A stretch of 64,000 nucleotides of DNA, taken from positions 744,001-808,000 of the forward strand of contig NZ_CP072380.1 in assembly GCF_018128285.1 (NCBI RefSeq), written 5' to 3'. This document shows positions 56,279 through 63,999 of the stretch, piece by piece. The translations under genes and the position numbers were made by a program. Origin of the DNA: Atopobium sp. oral taxon 416. GTDB lineage: Bacteria; Actinomycetota; Coriobacteriia; Coriobacteriales; Atopobiaceae. How positions within the stretch are numbered: the stretch's first letter is position 1; each line of letters begins with the position of its first letter. The notes under the pieces are model-generated. The model ran no database searches, had not been told where the DNA came from, and saw only the letters and a list, made by a program, of their open reading frames with translations.

Positions 56279-57211
56279 ATGGCAAAGATCGACAATGCCG
56301 CGCTCAAGAAGGGCGGCTTCATGGCACAGAAGCAGAAGGGGCTCTACTCGCTGCGCCTCCATATCACGGCAGGGCATCTGACGTCGCGTCAGCTTATCGG
56401 CATCTCCAAGGTGGCAGACACCTTTGGCCACGGCTACGTCCATCTGACAAGCCGTCAGGCCATCGAGATTCCCTTCATCAAGGTCGAGGACGCAGACGCC
56501 GTGAAGGCGATGCTGGCTGAGTACGGCGTCGAGCCAGGCTGCTGCGGTGCCCGTGTGCGTACGGTCACAGGCTGTCAGGGATCGGCTGTCTGCCCCTCGG
56601 GCAACATCGACTCCTATCGGGTAGCCACGATGCTCGACGAGCGCTACTTCGGACGCGACCTTCCCGGCAAGTTCAAGTTCGGTGTCACGGGCTGCCAGAA
56701 CAACTGCCTGAAGGCCGAAGAGAACGACTTCGGCATCAAGGGCGGGCGCAAGGTCCAATGGAAGCCTGATGCCTGCATACACTGCGGCATCTGCTCGAAG
56801 GTTTGTAAGTCCCAGGCCATTACGGATGATGGGGAGAAGATCGTCGTCGACTATGCGAAGTGTGTCTCCTGCGGCAAGTGCTCGCAGAAGTGCCCGGTCG
56901 ACTCGTGGGACTACCAGACGGTCTACAACCTCACATTCGGCGGCCTCTTCGGCAACCACATAACGAAGGGCAGGAAGATCCTACCGCCGGTCGAGTCCGA
57001 TGAGCAGCTGCTCGCTGTCGCCGATGCGACGGTCCAATGGTACGACGACCACGCGATTGCAAGCGACCGCTTCAAGTTCTGTCTTGACCGCGAGGGATGG
57101 GAGAGCTTCGTCCCTGTGGTCAGGAAGGCCTACGACGAGGCAGCACCTGAGGGCTGTCCCAAGGCGGATTCCGTAGAGGTCGAGCCGCCGACACCGACGG
57201 CACAGCAGTAA
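56279..57211 (+). CDS. Siroheme sulfite reductase with ferredoxin domain (AsrC/DsrA-like)
   Basis: A 310-residue protein. VHLTSRQAIEIPFIKVED is the siroheme-reductase repeat. TGCQGSAVCPSG (CxxxxxC) and GVTGCQNNCLKAEENDFGIK (CxxxC) bind the siroheme-coupled 4Fe-4S cluster. CIHCGICSKVC and CVSCGKCSQKC are two ferredoxin clusters near residues 165-210. It resembles anaerobic sulfite reductase subunit C and small nitrite/sulfite reductases, reducing sulfite to sulfide. No AsrA/AsrB partners are in the window. I chose ATG 56279 over 56246 because of its ribosome-binding site. Confidence 0.88.
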   Translation: MAKIDNAALKKGGFMAQKQKGLYSLRLHITAGHLTSRQLIGISKVADTFGHGYVHLTSRQAIEIPFIKVEDADAVKAMLAEYGVEPGCCGARVRTVTGCQGSAVCPSGNIDSYRVATMLDERYFGRDLPGKFKFGVTGCQNNCLKAEENDFGIKGGRKVQWKPDACIHCGICSKVCKSQAITDDGEKIVVDYAKCVSCGKCSQKCPVDSWDYQTVYNLTFGGLFGNHITKGRKILPPVESDEQLLAVADATVQWYDDHAIASDRFKFCLDREGWESFVPVVRKAYDEAAPEGCPKADSVEVEPPTPTAQQ

Positions 57212-57221
57212 GGAGAGAGCA

Positions 57222-57476
57222 ATGGCACAGGAGCCATATGAAGTCGCAGATACCGTCGATATCACGAATCTGGTGTGCCCGATGACCTTCGTGACGGCGA
57301 AGGCAGCGCTCGCCGAACTCGAGATAGGCGAAGTGCTGCGGGTGCATCTCGCGGCAGGCGAGCCGATGGAAAACGTGCCGAGGAGCTTTGCTGACGACGG
57401 GCAGAAGGTGCTTGCCCTGAAGGAAGCAGACGATGGCGCCTACGATCTCGATGTGAAGAAGCTCGAAGACGAATAG
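57222..57476 (+). CDS. TusA/SirA-family sulfurtransferase-like protein
   Basis: An 84-residue protein with the TusA-type motif NLVCPMTFVTAKAALAEL, where the Cys followed by Pro carries persulfide in the family, and the VHLAAGEPMENVPRSF strand region. It lies 10 bases after the sulfite reductase and 37 before the ThiS-like gene, so it may relay sulfur or supply reducing sulfur to the carrier. That role is inferred from order. Confidence 0.85.
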   Translation: MAQEPYEVADTVDITNLVCPMTFVTAKAALAELEIGEVLRVHLAAGEPMENVPRSFADDGQKVLALKEADDGAYDLDVKKLEDE

Positions 57477-57513
57477 CGCATATCGGTACCTTGGATAGGC
57501 AGGAAGGATAGCC

Positions 57514-57720
57514 ATGAACATCACAGTGGGCGGAGAGAAGAGGAGCGTGCCCGAAGGGGAGACCATAGGTGCGCTCATCAAGGACGAGAAGGTGGAGAAC
57601 GCGGACTATGTGACCGTAGCCGTGAATGAGGTCTTCATCGACCACAAGGACTTCGCAGCGACCAAGCTCTCCGAAGGCGATACGGTCGAGTTCCTCTATT
57701 TCATGGGTGGAGGCCGCTGA
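57514..57720 (+). CDS. ThiS/MoaD-like sulfur carrier with Gly-Gly-Gly-Arg tail
   Basis: A 68-residue ubiquitin-fold protein: VPEGETIGALIKDEKVENAD, VTVAVNEVFIDH, LSEGDTVEFLYFMGGGR. True ThiS and MoaD end in Gly-Gly; here one Arg follows the glycines, so the tail must be trimmed before adenylation. A JAMM protease two genes downstream could do that. This fits thiocarboxylate carriers of the HcyS or CysO kind rather than thiamine ThiS. The next gene starts one base after the stop. Confidence 0.88.
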   Translation: MNITVGGEKRSVPEGETIGALIKDEKVENADYVTVAVNEVFIDHKDFAATKLSEGDTVEFLYFMGGGR

Positions 57721-57721
57721 G

Positions 57722-58549
57722 ATGGCATTCTCACCTGACGAGCTCGAGCGCTATTCCCGCCATATTATCTTGAAGGAGGTTGGCGTCAAGGGCCAGAAGA
57801 AGCTCTGTGCTGCCAAGGTCCTCATCATCGGTGCTGGCGGCCTCGGCGCTCCGGCTGCACTCTATCTGGCTGCAGCAGGCGTCGGCACCCTGGGCATCGT
57901 CGATGCAGACGAGGTCGAGCTCTCGAACCTCCAGCGCCAGATCATCCACGGCACCTCGGATATCGGCAAGCCGAAGGTGGAAAGCGCCGCAGAGACCCTG
58001 CACGATATCAACCCCGGCGTGAATGTCGTGACGTACCGCGAGTTCGTCGACTCCTCGAACATCGCTGACCTCATCGCCGACTATGACTTCGTTATCGACG
58101 GCGTCGACAACTTCCCGACGAAGTTTCTGATCAATGATACCTGCGTGATGGGGAAGAAGCCGTTCGTGCATGCGGGCATCATACGCTTCAAGGGCCAGCT
58201 CATGACCTACGTGCCGGGAGAGGGACCGTGCTATCGCTGCGTGTTCCGCGATATGCCTCCTGCGGATGCCGTGCCGACCTGCAAGCAGGCCGGCGTCATC
58301 GGCGCTCTTGCTGGCGTCATAGGCTGCCTCGAGGCGCTTGAGGCCATAAAATATATCTGCGGCATAGGCGAGCTTCTGACGGGAGGGCTCCTTACGTTCG
58401 ATGCGCTCAAGGGAGACTTCCACACGATCAAGCTGCCACCACGAGATTCGAACTGCCCGGTCTGCGGCGACCATCCGACCGTGACTGAGCTCATCGACTA
58501 CGAGCAGCCGTCCTGCGTGCTTGCGCAGCATGGCACGGCGCTCACCTGA
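57722..58549 (+). CDS. E1-like adenylyltransferase (ThiF/MoeB/HesA family)
   Basis: A 275-residue enzyme. VLIIGAGGLGAPAALYLAAA is the ATP-binding Rossmann motif, GIVDADEVELSNLQRQIIHG follows with the Asp that binds magnesium, and YRCVFRD and SNCPVCG are the two CxxC-type zinc sites (CYRC and CPVC). VPTCKQAGVIGALAGVIGCL contains a Cys positioned like the catalytic Cys. It adenylates the Gly-Gly end of the neighbouring carrier so that sulfide can replace AMP. Start ATG 57722, one base after the carrier stop. Confidence 0.92.
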   Translation: MAFSPDELERYSRHIILKEVGVKGQKKLCAAKVLIIGAGGLGAPAALYLAAAGVGTLGIVDADEVELSNLQRQIIHGTSDIGKPKVESAAETLHDINPGVNVVTYREFVDSSNIADLIADYDFVIDGVDNFPTKFLINDTCVMGKKPFVHAGIIRFKGQLMTYVPGEGPCYRCVFRDMPPADAVPTCKQAGVIGALAGVIGCLEALEAIKYICGIGELLTGGLLTFDALKGDFHTIKLPPRDSNCPVCGDHPTVTELIDYEQPSCVLAQHGTALT

Positions 58550-58559
58550 GAGGAGAGGC

Positions 58560-58979
58560 ATGCTCCATCTGAGCGGAGACGATTTCCACAAGATGGCAGA
58601 GTGGGCACGAGAGCATATGCCCGAGGAAGCCTGCGGCCTTCTGGCCGGCTATCGCGACGAGGAAGGAGATGCCTTCGTCGAGCGTGTCTTCATCTGCGAG
58701 AATGCCGACCACACCTCAGAGCACTTCACGATTTCGCCCCAGGAGCAGTTGAAGGCTCTGAAGGAAGCTCGCAGCTCCGGCATGGAGATCTTGGGCAACT
58801 GGCATTCGCATCCGGAGACTCCGGCACGTCCTTCTGCGGAAGACCTGAGGCTTGCCCAGGACCCTTCTGCCCTCTACTGCATCCTCTCGCTCGAAGATCC
58901 TGCCTGGCCGGCACTCGTCGCCTATCGCAAGGATGCGGACGGAAATGTTGCAAGGGTGCTGGTGAGCCATGACGCGTGA
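58560..58979 (+). CDS. JAMM/MPN+ metalloprotease (Mec/HcyD type)
   Basis: A 139-residue zinc protease. HMPEEACGLLAG holds the catalytic Glu, and NWHSHPETPARPSAEDL holds HxHP-x(7)-S-x(2)-D, the complete JAMM motif. In other bacteria such enzymes trim ubiquitin-like sulfur carriers or release the amino acid after sulfur transfer. AGGAGAGG before 58560 defines the start. It overlaps the chelatase gene by 11 bases. Confidence 0.92.
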   Translation: MLHLSGDDFHKMAEWAREHMPEEACGLLAGYRDEEGDAFVERVFICENADHTSEHFTISPQEQLKALKEARSSGMEILGNWHSHPETPARPSAEDLRLAQDPSALYCILSLEDPAWPALVAYRKDADGNVARVLVSHDA

Positions 58980-59751
58980 GGGACTCGTCTTTGCAAGCTA
59001 CGGGACGCTCGTAGATGAGGCGAGGCAGAGCGACATTGCCCCGGTCGCCGAAGCGCTGAAGGGCGCCTTTCCGGAGGATGCCTTTGCTGAGGTCTATACA
59101 AGCGCCTGGGTAAGGGAGCATCTCGCGAAGCGTGGCATTGCCTCCACAAGCCTCGGTGAGGCGCTTGTCTCTCTTGCTGATGAAGGCGTCATGCATGCCA
59201 CGGTCCAGCCAGGGCTCATCGTCTGCGGCGATGCGTGGGACAAGCTTGCAGCGGAGGCAGCAGCGCTCGCTGGACGCTTTCCGGAAGGGCTTTCTCTCGG
59301 ACGTCCGCTTCTGGCAGATGATAGAGACCAGAAAGAGGTCGCTTTCGTCATCGCCGAGGCATTCCCTGCACGTCCTTCCCATGCATTCGTGCTTGTAGGA
59401 CATGGGACAAGAGAGGCGGCAGATGCCGCCTACACAGGCGTCGTCTGGGCGCTCCACGAGGCAGGACGCATCGACTTTGCCCTTGGCCCCATGGAGGGCG
59501 CGCCCGATCCGGACGAGGCAGCGAATAAGCTCGTACGCAATGACACGCATTCGGTTACAATTGTCCCGCTCATGCTCACGGCAGGAAGCCATGTGCGCCG
59601 CCAGCTTGCGGGAGAGGGCGCGGCAAGCTGGACATCGCGCCTGAGCGCGGCCGGCATTGCCACGGATTGCACGCTGGCGGGCCTTGGCTCCCTGCCGGGT
59701 GTGAGTGCCATCTTTGTCCGCCATGCACGGGAAGCCGAAGCTATCCGCTGA
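58969..59751 (+). CDS. cbiK: CbiK-type sirohydrochlorin chelatase
   Basis: A 260-residue chelatase. ASYGTLVDEARQSDIAPVAE matches the CbiK N-terminus, and FVLVGHGTREAADAAYTGVV has the metal-binding His followed by Gly-Thr; THSVTIVPLMLTAGSHVRRQ carries the second His. CbiK inserts cobalt or iron into sirohydrochlorin. Next to a siroheme enzyme, iron insertion to make siroheme is the likelier job here. The last ~45 bases are followed by a metal ABC transporter. Confidence 0.85.
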   Translation: MTREGLVFASYGTLVDEARQSDIAPVAEALKGAFPEDAFAEVYTSAWVREHLAKRGIASTSLGEALVSLADEGVMHATVQPGLIVCGDAWDKLAAEAAALAGRFPEGLSLGRPLLADDRDQKEVAFVIAEAFPARPSHAFVLVGHGTREAADAAYTGVVWALHEAGRIDFALGPMEGAPDPDEAANKLVRNDTHSVTIVPLMLTAGSHVRRQLAGEGAASWTSRLSAAGIATDCTLAGLGSLPGVSAIFVRHAREAEAIR

Positions 59752-59806
59752 GACAGACAGCCTGCATTTCATAGACATCGATATCGACAGAAAAGAGAGC
59801 ATTCCT

Positions 59807-60817
59807 ATGCTGAATGACAGCCGTCTTGTGCGTCCTGCTGCGGTGGCAGCCACGCTTCTGCTCGCCTCGAGCCTTGTGGCGCTTCCTGCCTGCAGCCAGA
59901 CCACGTCTTCCACATCCTCGACGGACACTGCCTCGTCGAGTGCATCCACGGCAGAGGCCGACAGCGTCACGTTCACGGACGACCTGGGACGCGAAGTCAC
60001 GGTCTCGAATCCGCAGCGCGTCGTTGCCTGCATGGGTTCCTTTGCCGGAGCCTGGCAGCTTGCAGGCGGCACGCTCGTCGGCGCTTCCGATGATGCCTTT
60101 GCGCACTACGGCGTCGATTCCTCGGCCGTTTCTGGTGTCGGCAGGTCGACCGCGCTCAATCTTGAGTCCATCCTCGACCTCGATCCCGATTTTGTCATCA
60201 TGACCGGCATCTCTGACGGCAAGCACTCGACGGGCGTCTCGCAGGAGGACATGGAGTCCTCGCTCGACGAGGCAGGTGTGCCGCTTGCCTTCTTCAAGGT
60301 CACGACGTTTGCCGACTACGAGCGCATGATGGGGATCTTCTGCCAGATCACGGGCAGGGACGACCTCTACCAGAAGAACGTGACCGATGTGAAGAGCCAG
60401 ATCGACGAGGACATCAAGACCTACTCTGTTGCCGACAAGGCACCGACCGTGCTCGTCGTGAGCGCCTACTCGAAGGGCCTTGTTGTGCAGAATTCTACGG
60501 GCATGACAGGAGCGATCGTGAAGGATCTTGGCGGCGTGAATATCGCAGACGAGAATCCGAGCCTTCTTTCCGACTTCAGCCTCGAGGCAGCGGTCGAGGC
60601 GGACCCTGACTACATCCTTGTGCTCGCCGCATCCGACGACGAAGCGACAGCGCAGAAGTACTATGAGGATGCGGTCGGCTCCGATTCTGCCTGGGCAGAC
60701 ATGACCGCCGTGAAGGAAGGGCGTGTCACGATGCTCGATGCAGCGCACTTCCTCTACAAGCCGCTCGACAAATGGGCCGAGTCCTATGAGATCGTGGGCC
60801 AGGCGCTCAGCAAGTAG
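59807..60817 (+). CDS. Iron-type ABC transporter substrate-binding lipoprotein
   Basis: A 336-residue periplasmic-binding-like lipoprotein: AATLLLASSLVALPAC lipobox, a Ser/Thr-rich linker, then VTFTDDLGREVTVSNPQRVV (classical FecB/BtuF start), NLESILDLDPDFVIMTGISD and WADMTAVKEGRVTMLDAAHF. Family members bind siderophores, heme or cobalamin. ATG 59807 is preferred as it starts a signal peptide. The GKHSTG and FLYKPLDKW segments suit a siderophore or metal complex; ligand unknown. Confidence 0.9.
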   Translation: MLNDSRLVRPAAVAATLLLASSLVALPACSQTTSSTSSTDTASSSASTAEADSVTFTDDLGREVTVSNPQRVVACMGSFAGAWQLAGGTLVGASDDAFAHYGVDSSAVSGVGRSTALNLESILDLDPDFVIMTGISDGKHSTGVSQEDMESSLDEAGVPLAFFKVTTFADYERMMGIFCQITGRDDLYQKNVTDVKSQIDEDIKTYSVADKAPTVLVVSAYSKGLVVQNSTGMTGAIVKDLGGVNIADENPSLLSDFSLEAAVEADPDYILVLAASDDEATAQKYYEDAVGSDSAWADMTAVKEGRVTMLDAAHFLYKPLDKWAESYEIVGQALSK

Positions 60818-60819
60818 GG

Positions 60820-61869
60820 ATGGCTGTGGGCATAACGCATCAGCATGAGAAGAAGGCAGCAGGGGCAAGAAGCATGCGCTTCGGTGCCCTTGCTGCCATC
60901 TCTTTTGCCGTTCTCCTTCTTGCCATGCTTCTGGGCCTTGTCTTCGGTGCTTCCGGCGTCGGTGTGGGTGACGTCTGGACGCTTGTAGCAGGAGGAGACC
61001 CACCTGCGAAGGCGAGAAACATCCTCGTCTCGATCCGCATTCCCCGCGTACTGGCAGGTGTCCTGGCAGGCGCTGCCTTCGCGGTATCCGGTGCCCTCAT
61101 CCAGGAGGTGCTCGACAACCCGCTTGCAAGTCCGAACATCATTGGTGCGAACTCGGGCGCAGGACTCGCCATGCTCACCGTGAGCGCGCTGGCAACGGTC
61201 GGTATCACGGTGCCGCTGCCGCTTCCGGCGGCAGCCTTTCTGGGTGCCCTTCTTGCGTCGGCGCTGATCCTTCTTGTTTCGGCCCGTACCGGAGTCTCGC
61301 GGTTCACGGTCGTCCTTGCCGGCGTCGCCGTGAATGCGGTCTTCGGGGCCGGCATGAATGCGGTCTTGATCATCGCACCGAATTCCTATGTCGGCTCCTC
61401 ATCCTATCTCGTGGGCGGACTTTCCGGCATCGTGCTTTTCGATCTCGGGCTTCCTGCCCTCTTCATCGCGCTCGGCCTTGCTTTGGCCCTCATCCTGGCG
61501 CCCCGGCTCAACGTGCTTGCCCTTGGCAGCCAGACGGCGCATGCGCTCGGCGTGCCCGTGCGGCTCCTGCGGGTAGCAGGCCTGACCGTTGCCTCGCTTC
61601 TGGCGGGTGCTGCCGTGAGCTTCTCGGGCCTCATCGGCTTCATCGGCCTCATGGTACCCCATGTGGCAAGACGCTTTGTCGGGCGTGACCTGAAGCGCGT
61701 CATTCCGATCTCTGCTGTCTGGGGTGCGGCATTCACGGTGCTCTCCGACCTTCTGGCACGCACGCTCTTTGCGCCTTATGAGCTGCCGGTGGGGATACTC
61801 ATGGCGCTTGTCGGCGGGCCCTTCTTCGTCTTTCTGCTCATGAAGGGAAAGGGATACCGCGATGAGTGA
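60820..61869 (+). CDS. FecCD-family ABC permease
   Basis: A 349-residue permease with about ten helices. RIPRVLAGVLAGAAFAVSGA, NPLASPNIIGANSGAGLAML and SGLIGFIGLMVPHVARRFVG are the signature loops of the FecCD/BtuC family. It begins 2 bases after the lipoprotein stop and overlaps the ATPase gene by 8 bases, forming a three-gene importer. Confidence 0.94.
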   Translation: MAVGITHQHEKKAAGARSMRFGALAAISFAVLLLAMLLGLVFGASGVGVGDVWTLVAGGDPPAKARNILVSIRIPRVLAGVLAGAAFAVSGALIQEVLDNPLASPNIIGANSGAGLAMLTVSALATVGITVPLPLPAAAFLGALLASALILLVSARTGVSRFTVVLAGVAVNAVFGAGMNAVLIIAPNSYVGSSSYLVGGLSGIVLFDLGLPALFIALGLALALILAPRLNVLALGSQTAHALGVPVRLLRVAGLTVASLLAGAAVSFSGLIGFIGLMVPHVARRFVGRDLKRVIPISAVWGAAFTVLSDLLARTLFAPYELPVGILMALVGGPFFVFLLMKGKGYRDE

Positions 61870-62656
61870 AAACGTGCTCGCGTTCAGGGACATCTCGTTC
61901 GGCTATGGGGAGCGGAAGCTCTTCGAGGGCTTCTCTCTTGCCATTCCCGAAGGCGGTATCACGGCCGTGCTCGGCCCGAATGGCTGCGGCAAGTCGACGC
62001 TCTTTTCCCTGGCAGAGGGGATGCTGAAGCCCTCTTGCGGCACAGTCCTGCTCTCGGGTACCGATACGCATGCGCTCTCTCCGAAGGAGCGGGCGGGACT
62101 CATCGCGATGCTGCCGCAGGTGCACAGAACCCCGTCCATGAAGGTAAGAGACCTGGTAGCCTGCGGCCGCTATGTGCACATGGGACCTTTCGGCCAGCTC
62201 GATAAGGCTGACTGGGACAAGGTCGACGAGGCCATCTACTTGATGGGCCTGGACTCTCTGGCAGAGAGGAATGCGAGAAAGCTCTCGGGCGGCGAGCGCC
62301 AGCGGGCGTTTCTTGCAATGACGGTCGCTCAGGGAGCGCGCACGCTTCTGCTCGACGAACCGACGACCTATCTCGATGTGAGGGCAGCGCACGACCTCAT
62401 GGCGCTCGTGAGAAAGCTGGCTGGGGATAAGGGCATCACCGTCATCTGCGTGATCCACGATGTGGATCTGGCTCTGCGCTTCTCGGATAGTATCGTCGTT
62501 CTGGGAAGCGAGCGGCCGACCTGCCTTCTTTCCACAGGGACACCGGATGCAATTGCAGAAAGCACGGTACTCGCTTCTTCTCTCGGTGTGCGGGCGAAGC
62601 GCTTCAGCGATGGCGGGGAGACAGCCTATGGTATATTTCCTGCCAACAGGGCATAA
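61862..62656 (+). CDS. Iron-type ABC transporter ATPase
   Basis: A 264-residue FecE/FepC-like ATPase: Walker A GPNGCGKST, LPQVHRTPSMKVRDLVACGR (Q-loop), LSGGERQRAFLAMTVAQGAR, Walker B LLLDEPTTYLDVRAAHD, H-loop CVIHDVDLALRFSD. It energises uptake with the permease. Gene order directly behind cbiK suggests supply of iron (or cobalt) for siroheme-type cofactors. Confidence 0.94.
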   Translation: MSENVLAFRDISFGYGERKLFEGFSLAIPEGGITAVLGPNGCGKSTLFSLAEGMLKPSCGTVLLSGTDTHALSPKERAGLIAMLPQVHRTPSMKVRDLVACGRYVHMGPFGQLDKADWDKVDEAIYLMGLDSLAERNARKLSGGERQRAFLAMTVAQGARTLLLDEPTTYLDVRAAHDLMALVRKLAGDKGITVICVIHDVDLALRFSDSIVVLGSERPTCLLSTGTPDAIAESTVLASSLGVRAKRFSDGGETAYGIFPANRA

Positions 62657-62811
62657 AGGCATTTTGACCTGCTGATTCTTCAATCTGTAAGGACTTCATC
62701 AGGCTGAGATCCCAGGCATTGACCTAAGATCAATGTGATATCACAATGCAACCAGATTCAGAGGGCGGGCTGCCAGGTAGGCAGACCCTCTGAGAGAAAG
62801 GATGCTCAGCC
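62657..62811 (+). promoter_or_regulatory. Leader of the SPFH gene with palindrome and hairpin
   Basis: TGTGATATCACA (62734-62745) is a perfect 12-base palindrome of the GntR/Crp type. Further on TCAGAGGG (62758-62765) pairs with CCCTCTGA (62786-62793), with inner CTGCC/GGCAG, just before AAAGGA. The hairpin could hide the start or end the upstream transcript; no T-run follows. Confidence 0.5.
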
Positions 62812-63798
62812 ATGAGTGTCGAGAAGAAGGCCCATGCCGCAAGCGGCTAGCTCATGTTTTTTGTTGTTCTTGCGATGTTCGTGCTCTCTGTCGCACTCTT
62901 CATCTTCGATATCACGGCTCTTGTAGGAGCAGATGAAGCAATGCGTCCCGAGCCTGCCTTCGGTATGCCCCTCATGATCATTCTTTTCGTAGCCGCTTGT
63001 TTCCTCTCGAACAGCTTCTTCTCGCTCCAGTCGGGACAGGCCCGTGTCTGTGTGCTCTTTGGCAAGTACGTCGACACCGTGAACGATGAAGGACTGAGGT
63101 GGGCCAATCCGCTCTACGCAAAGAATCTGGGCCTCGTTGAGGCAGGACTCGACAGCGAGAAGCCGGAGCATGCCGCCATTGCCTCCAAGAGCGTGCGTGG
63201 CTCTGTCATCTCGATGCGTCTTCGGACCTTGAACGGTGAGCGCCTCAAGGTCAATGACAAGATGGGCAACCCGATCGAGATTGCTACCGTCGTCTCCTGG
63301 CGTGTCGCCGATACGGCCAAGGCTATTTTCGATGTGGACGACTATGAGTCCTATGTCTCCATGCAGACCGAGACCGTCCTTCGCCATGTCGCCTCCGTCT
63401 ATGCCTATGACCACATGGAGGATGAGTCTACCTCTTCGATCACGCTGCGCTCCAACATCGAAGAGGTGAGCGATGCCCTGAAGGCAGAGCTCGACAGAAG
63501 ATTTGCGCCGGCAGGTGTCGCTGTCGAGGATGCCCGCCTCACACACCTTGCCTATGCTCCTGAGATTGCCCAGGCAATGCTTCGTCTCCAGCAGGCCGAC
63601 GCTATCCTTGCAGCACGCAAGAAGATCGTCGAAGGCGCTGTCTCCATGGTGGAGATGGCGGCCGATCGTCTTGCCGAAGGCGGTGCCATCGAGCTCGACG
63701 ACGAGCGCAAGGCAGCTATGGCACAGAACCTCATGGTCGTGCTCTGCGGCGAGTCCGATGCACAGCTAGTGCTCAATGTAGGAAGCCTCTATGCATAG
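62812..63798 (+). pseudogene. SPFH-domain membrane protein with amber at codon 13
   Basis: ATG 62812 is preceded by AAAGGA and reads SVEKKAHAASG, then TAG (62848-62850), then LMFFVVLAMFVLSVALFIFD. Two N-terminal membrane segments precede an SPFH domain (SGQARVCVLFGKYVDTVNDE, IEIATVVSWRVADTAKAIFD, RFAPAGVAVEDARLTHLAYA). Relatives commonly have Trp at the TAG site (a G to A change). An internal start at 62854 gives a 314-residue protein but lacks a ribosome-binding site. The domain scaffolds membrane microdomains. Confidence 0.75.
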
Positions 63799-63816
63799 GG
63801 GAAAGAGGGCTCAGGT

Positions 63817-63999
63817 GTAAGCCACAAGCAGTATCCGCTCCGCACCGATCCGGACATCTGGGATGCCATACAAAGGTGGGCAGCCGATGACATGAGGAGT
63901 GTAAACGGATAGGTCGAGTATCTTCTGCGTGATGCCCTGAAGCGGGCAGGACGGCTGCCGAAGAAGAGCAGCCCGAAGGACAGGAGAGGAGAGCAGTAG
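63817..63999 (+). pseudogene. Arc-like ribbon-helix-helix protein, damaged
   Basis: In phase with the SPFH frame after its TAG, the sequence reads SHKQYPLRTDPDIWDAIQRW, AADDMRSVNG, TAG (63910-63912), VEYLLRDALKRAGRLPKK. This matches small Arc-family proteins that follow SPFH genes, where the pattern is SVNAQIEYLL, so CAG became TAG. The expected start position is GTA (63817), 6 bases after AAAGAGG, suggesting GTG became GTA. Two lesions make it non-functional. Confidence 0.65.

Noticed and set aside
57514-58549. Ordinary thiamine ThiS/ThiF pair
   Set aside because: No thiG, thiH or thiC is near, the carrier has a residue beyond Gly-Gly, and a JAMM protease and sulfite reductase share the operon; thiamine use cannot be excluded but fits less well.
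45618-63999. TAG reassigned as a sense codon (for example Gln) in this organism
   Set aside because: Intact genes such as deoB, deoD, cdd, deoC, the aldehyde dehydrogenase and ssuB end with TAG at the normal family length, and the interrupted genes often carry frameshifts or other lesions as well.
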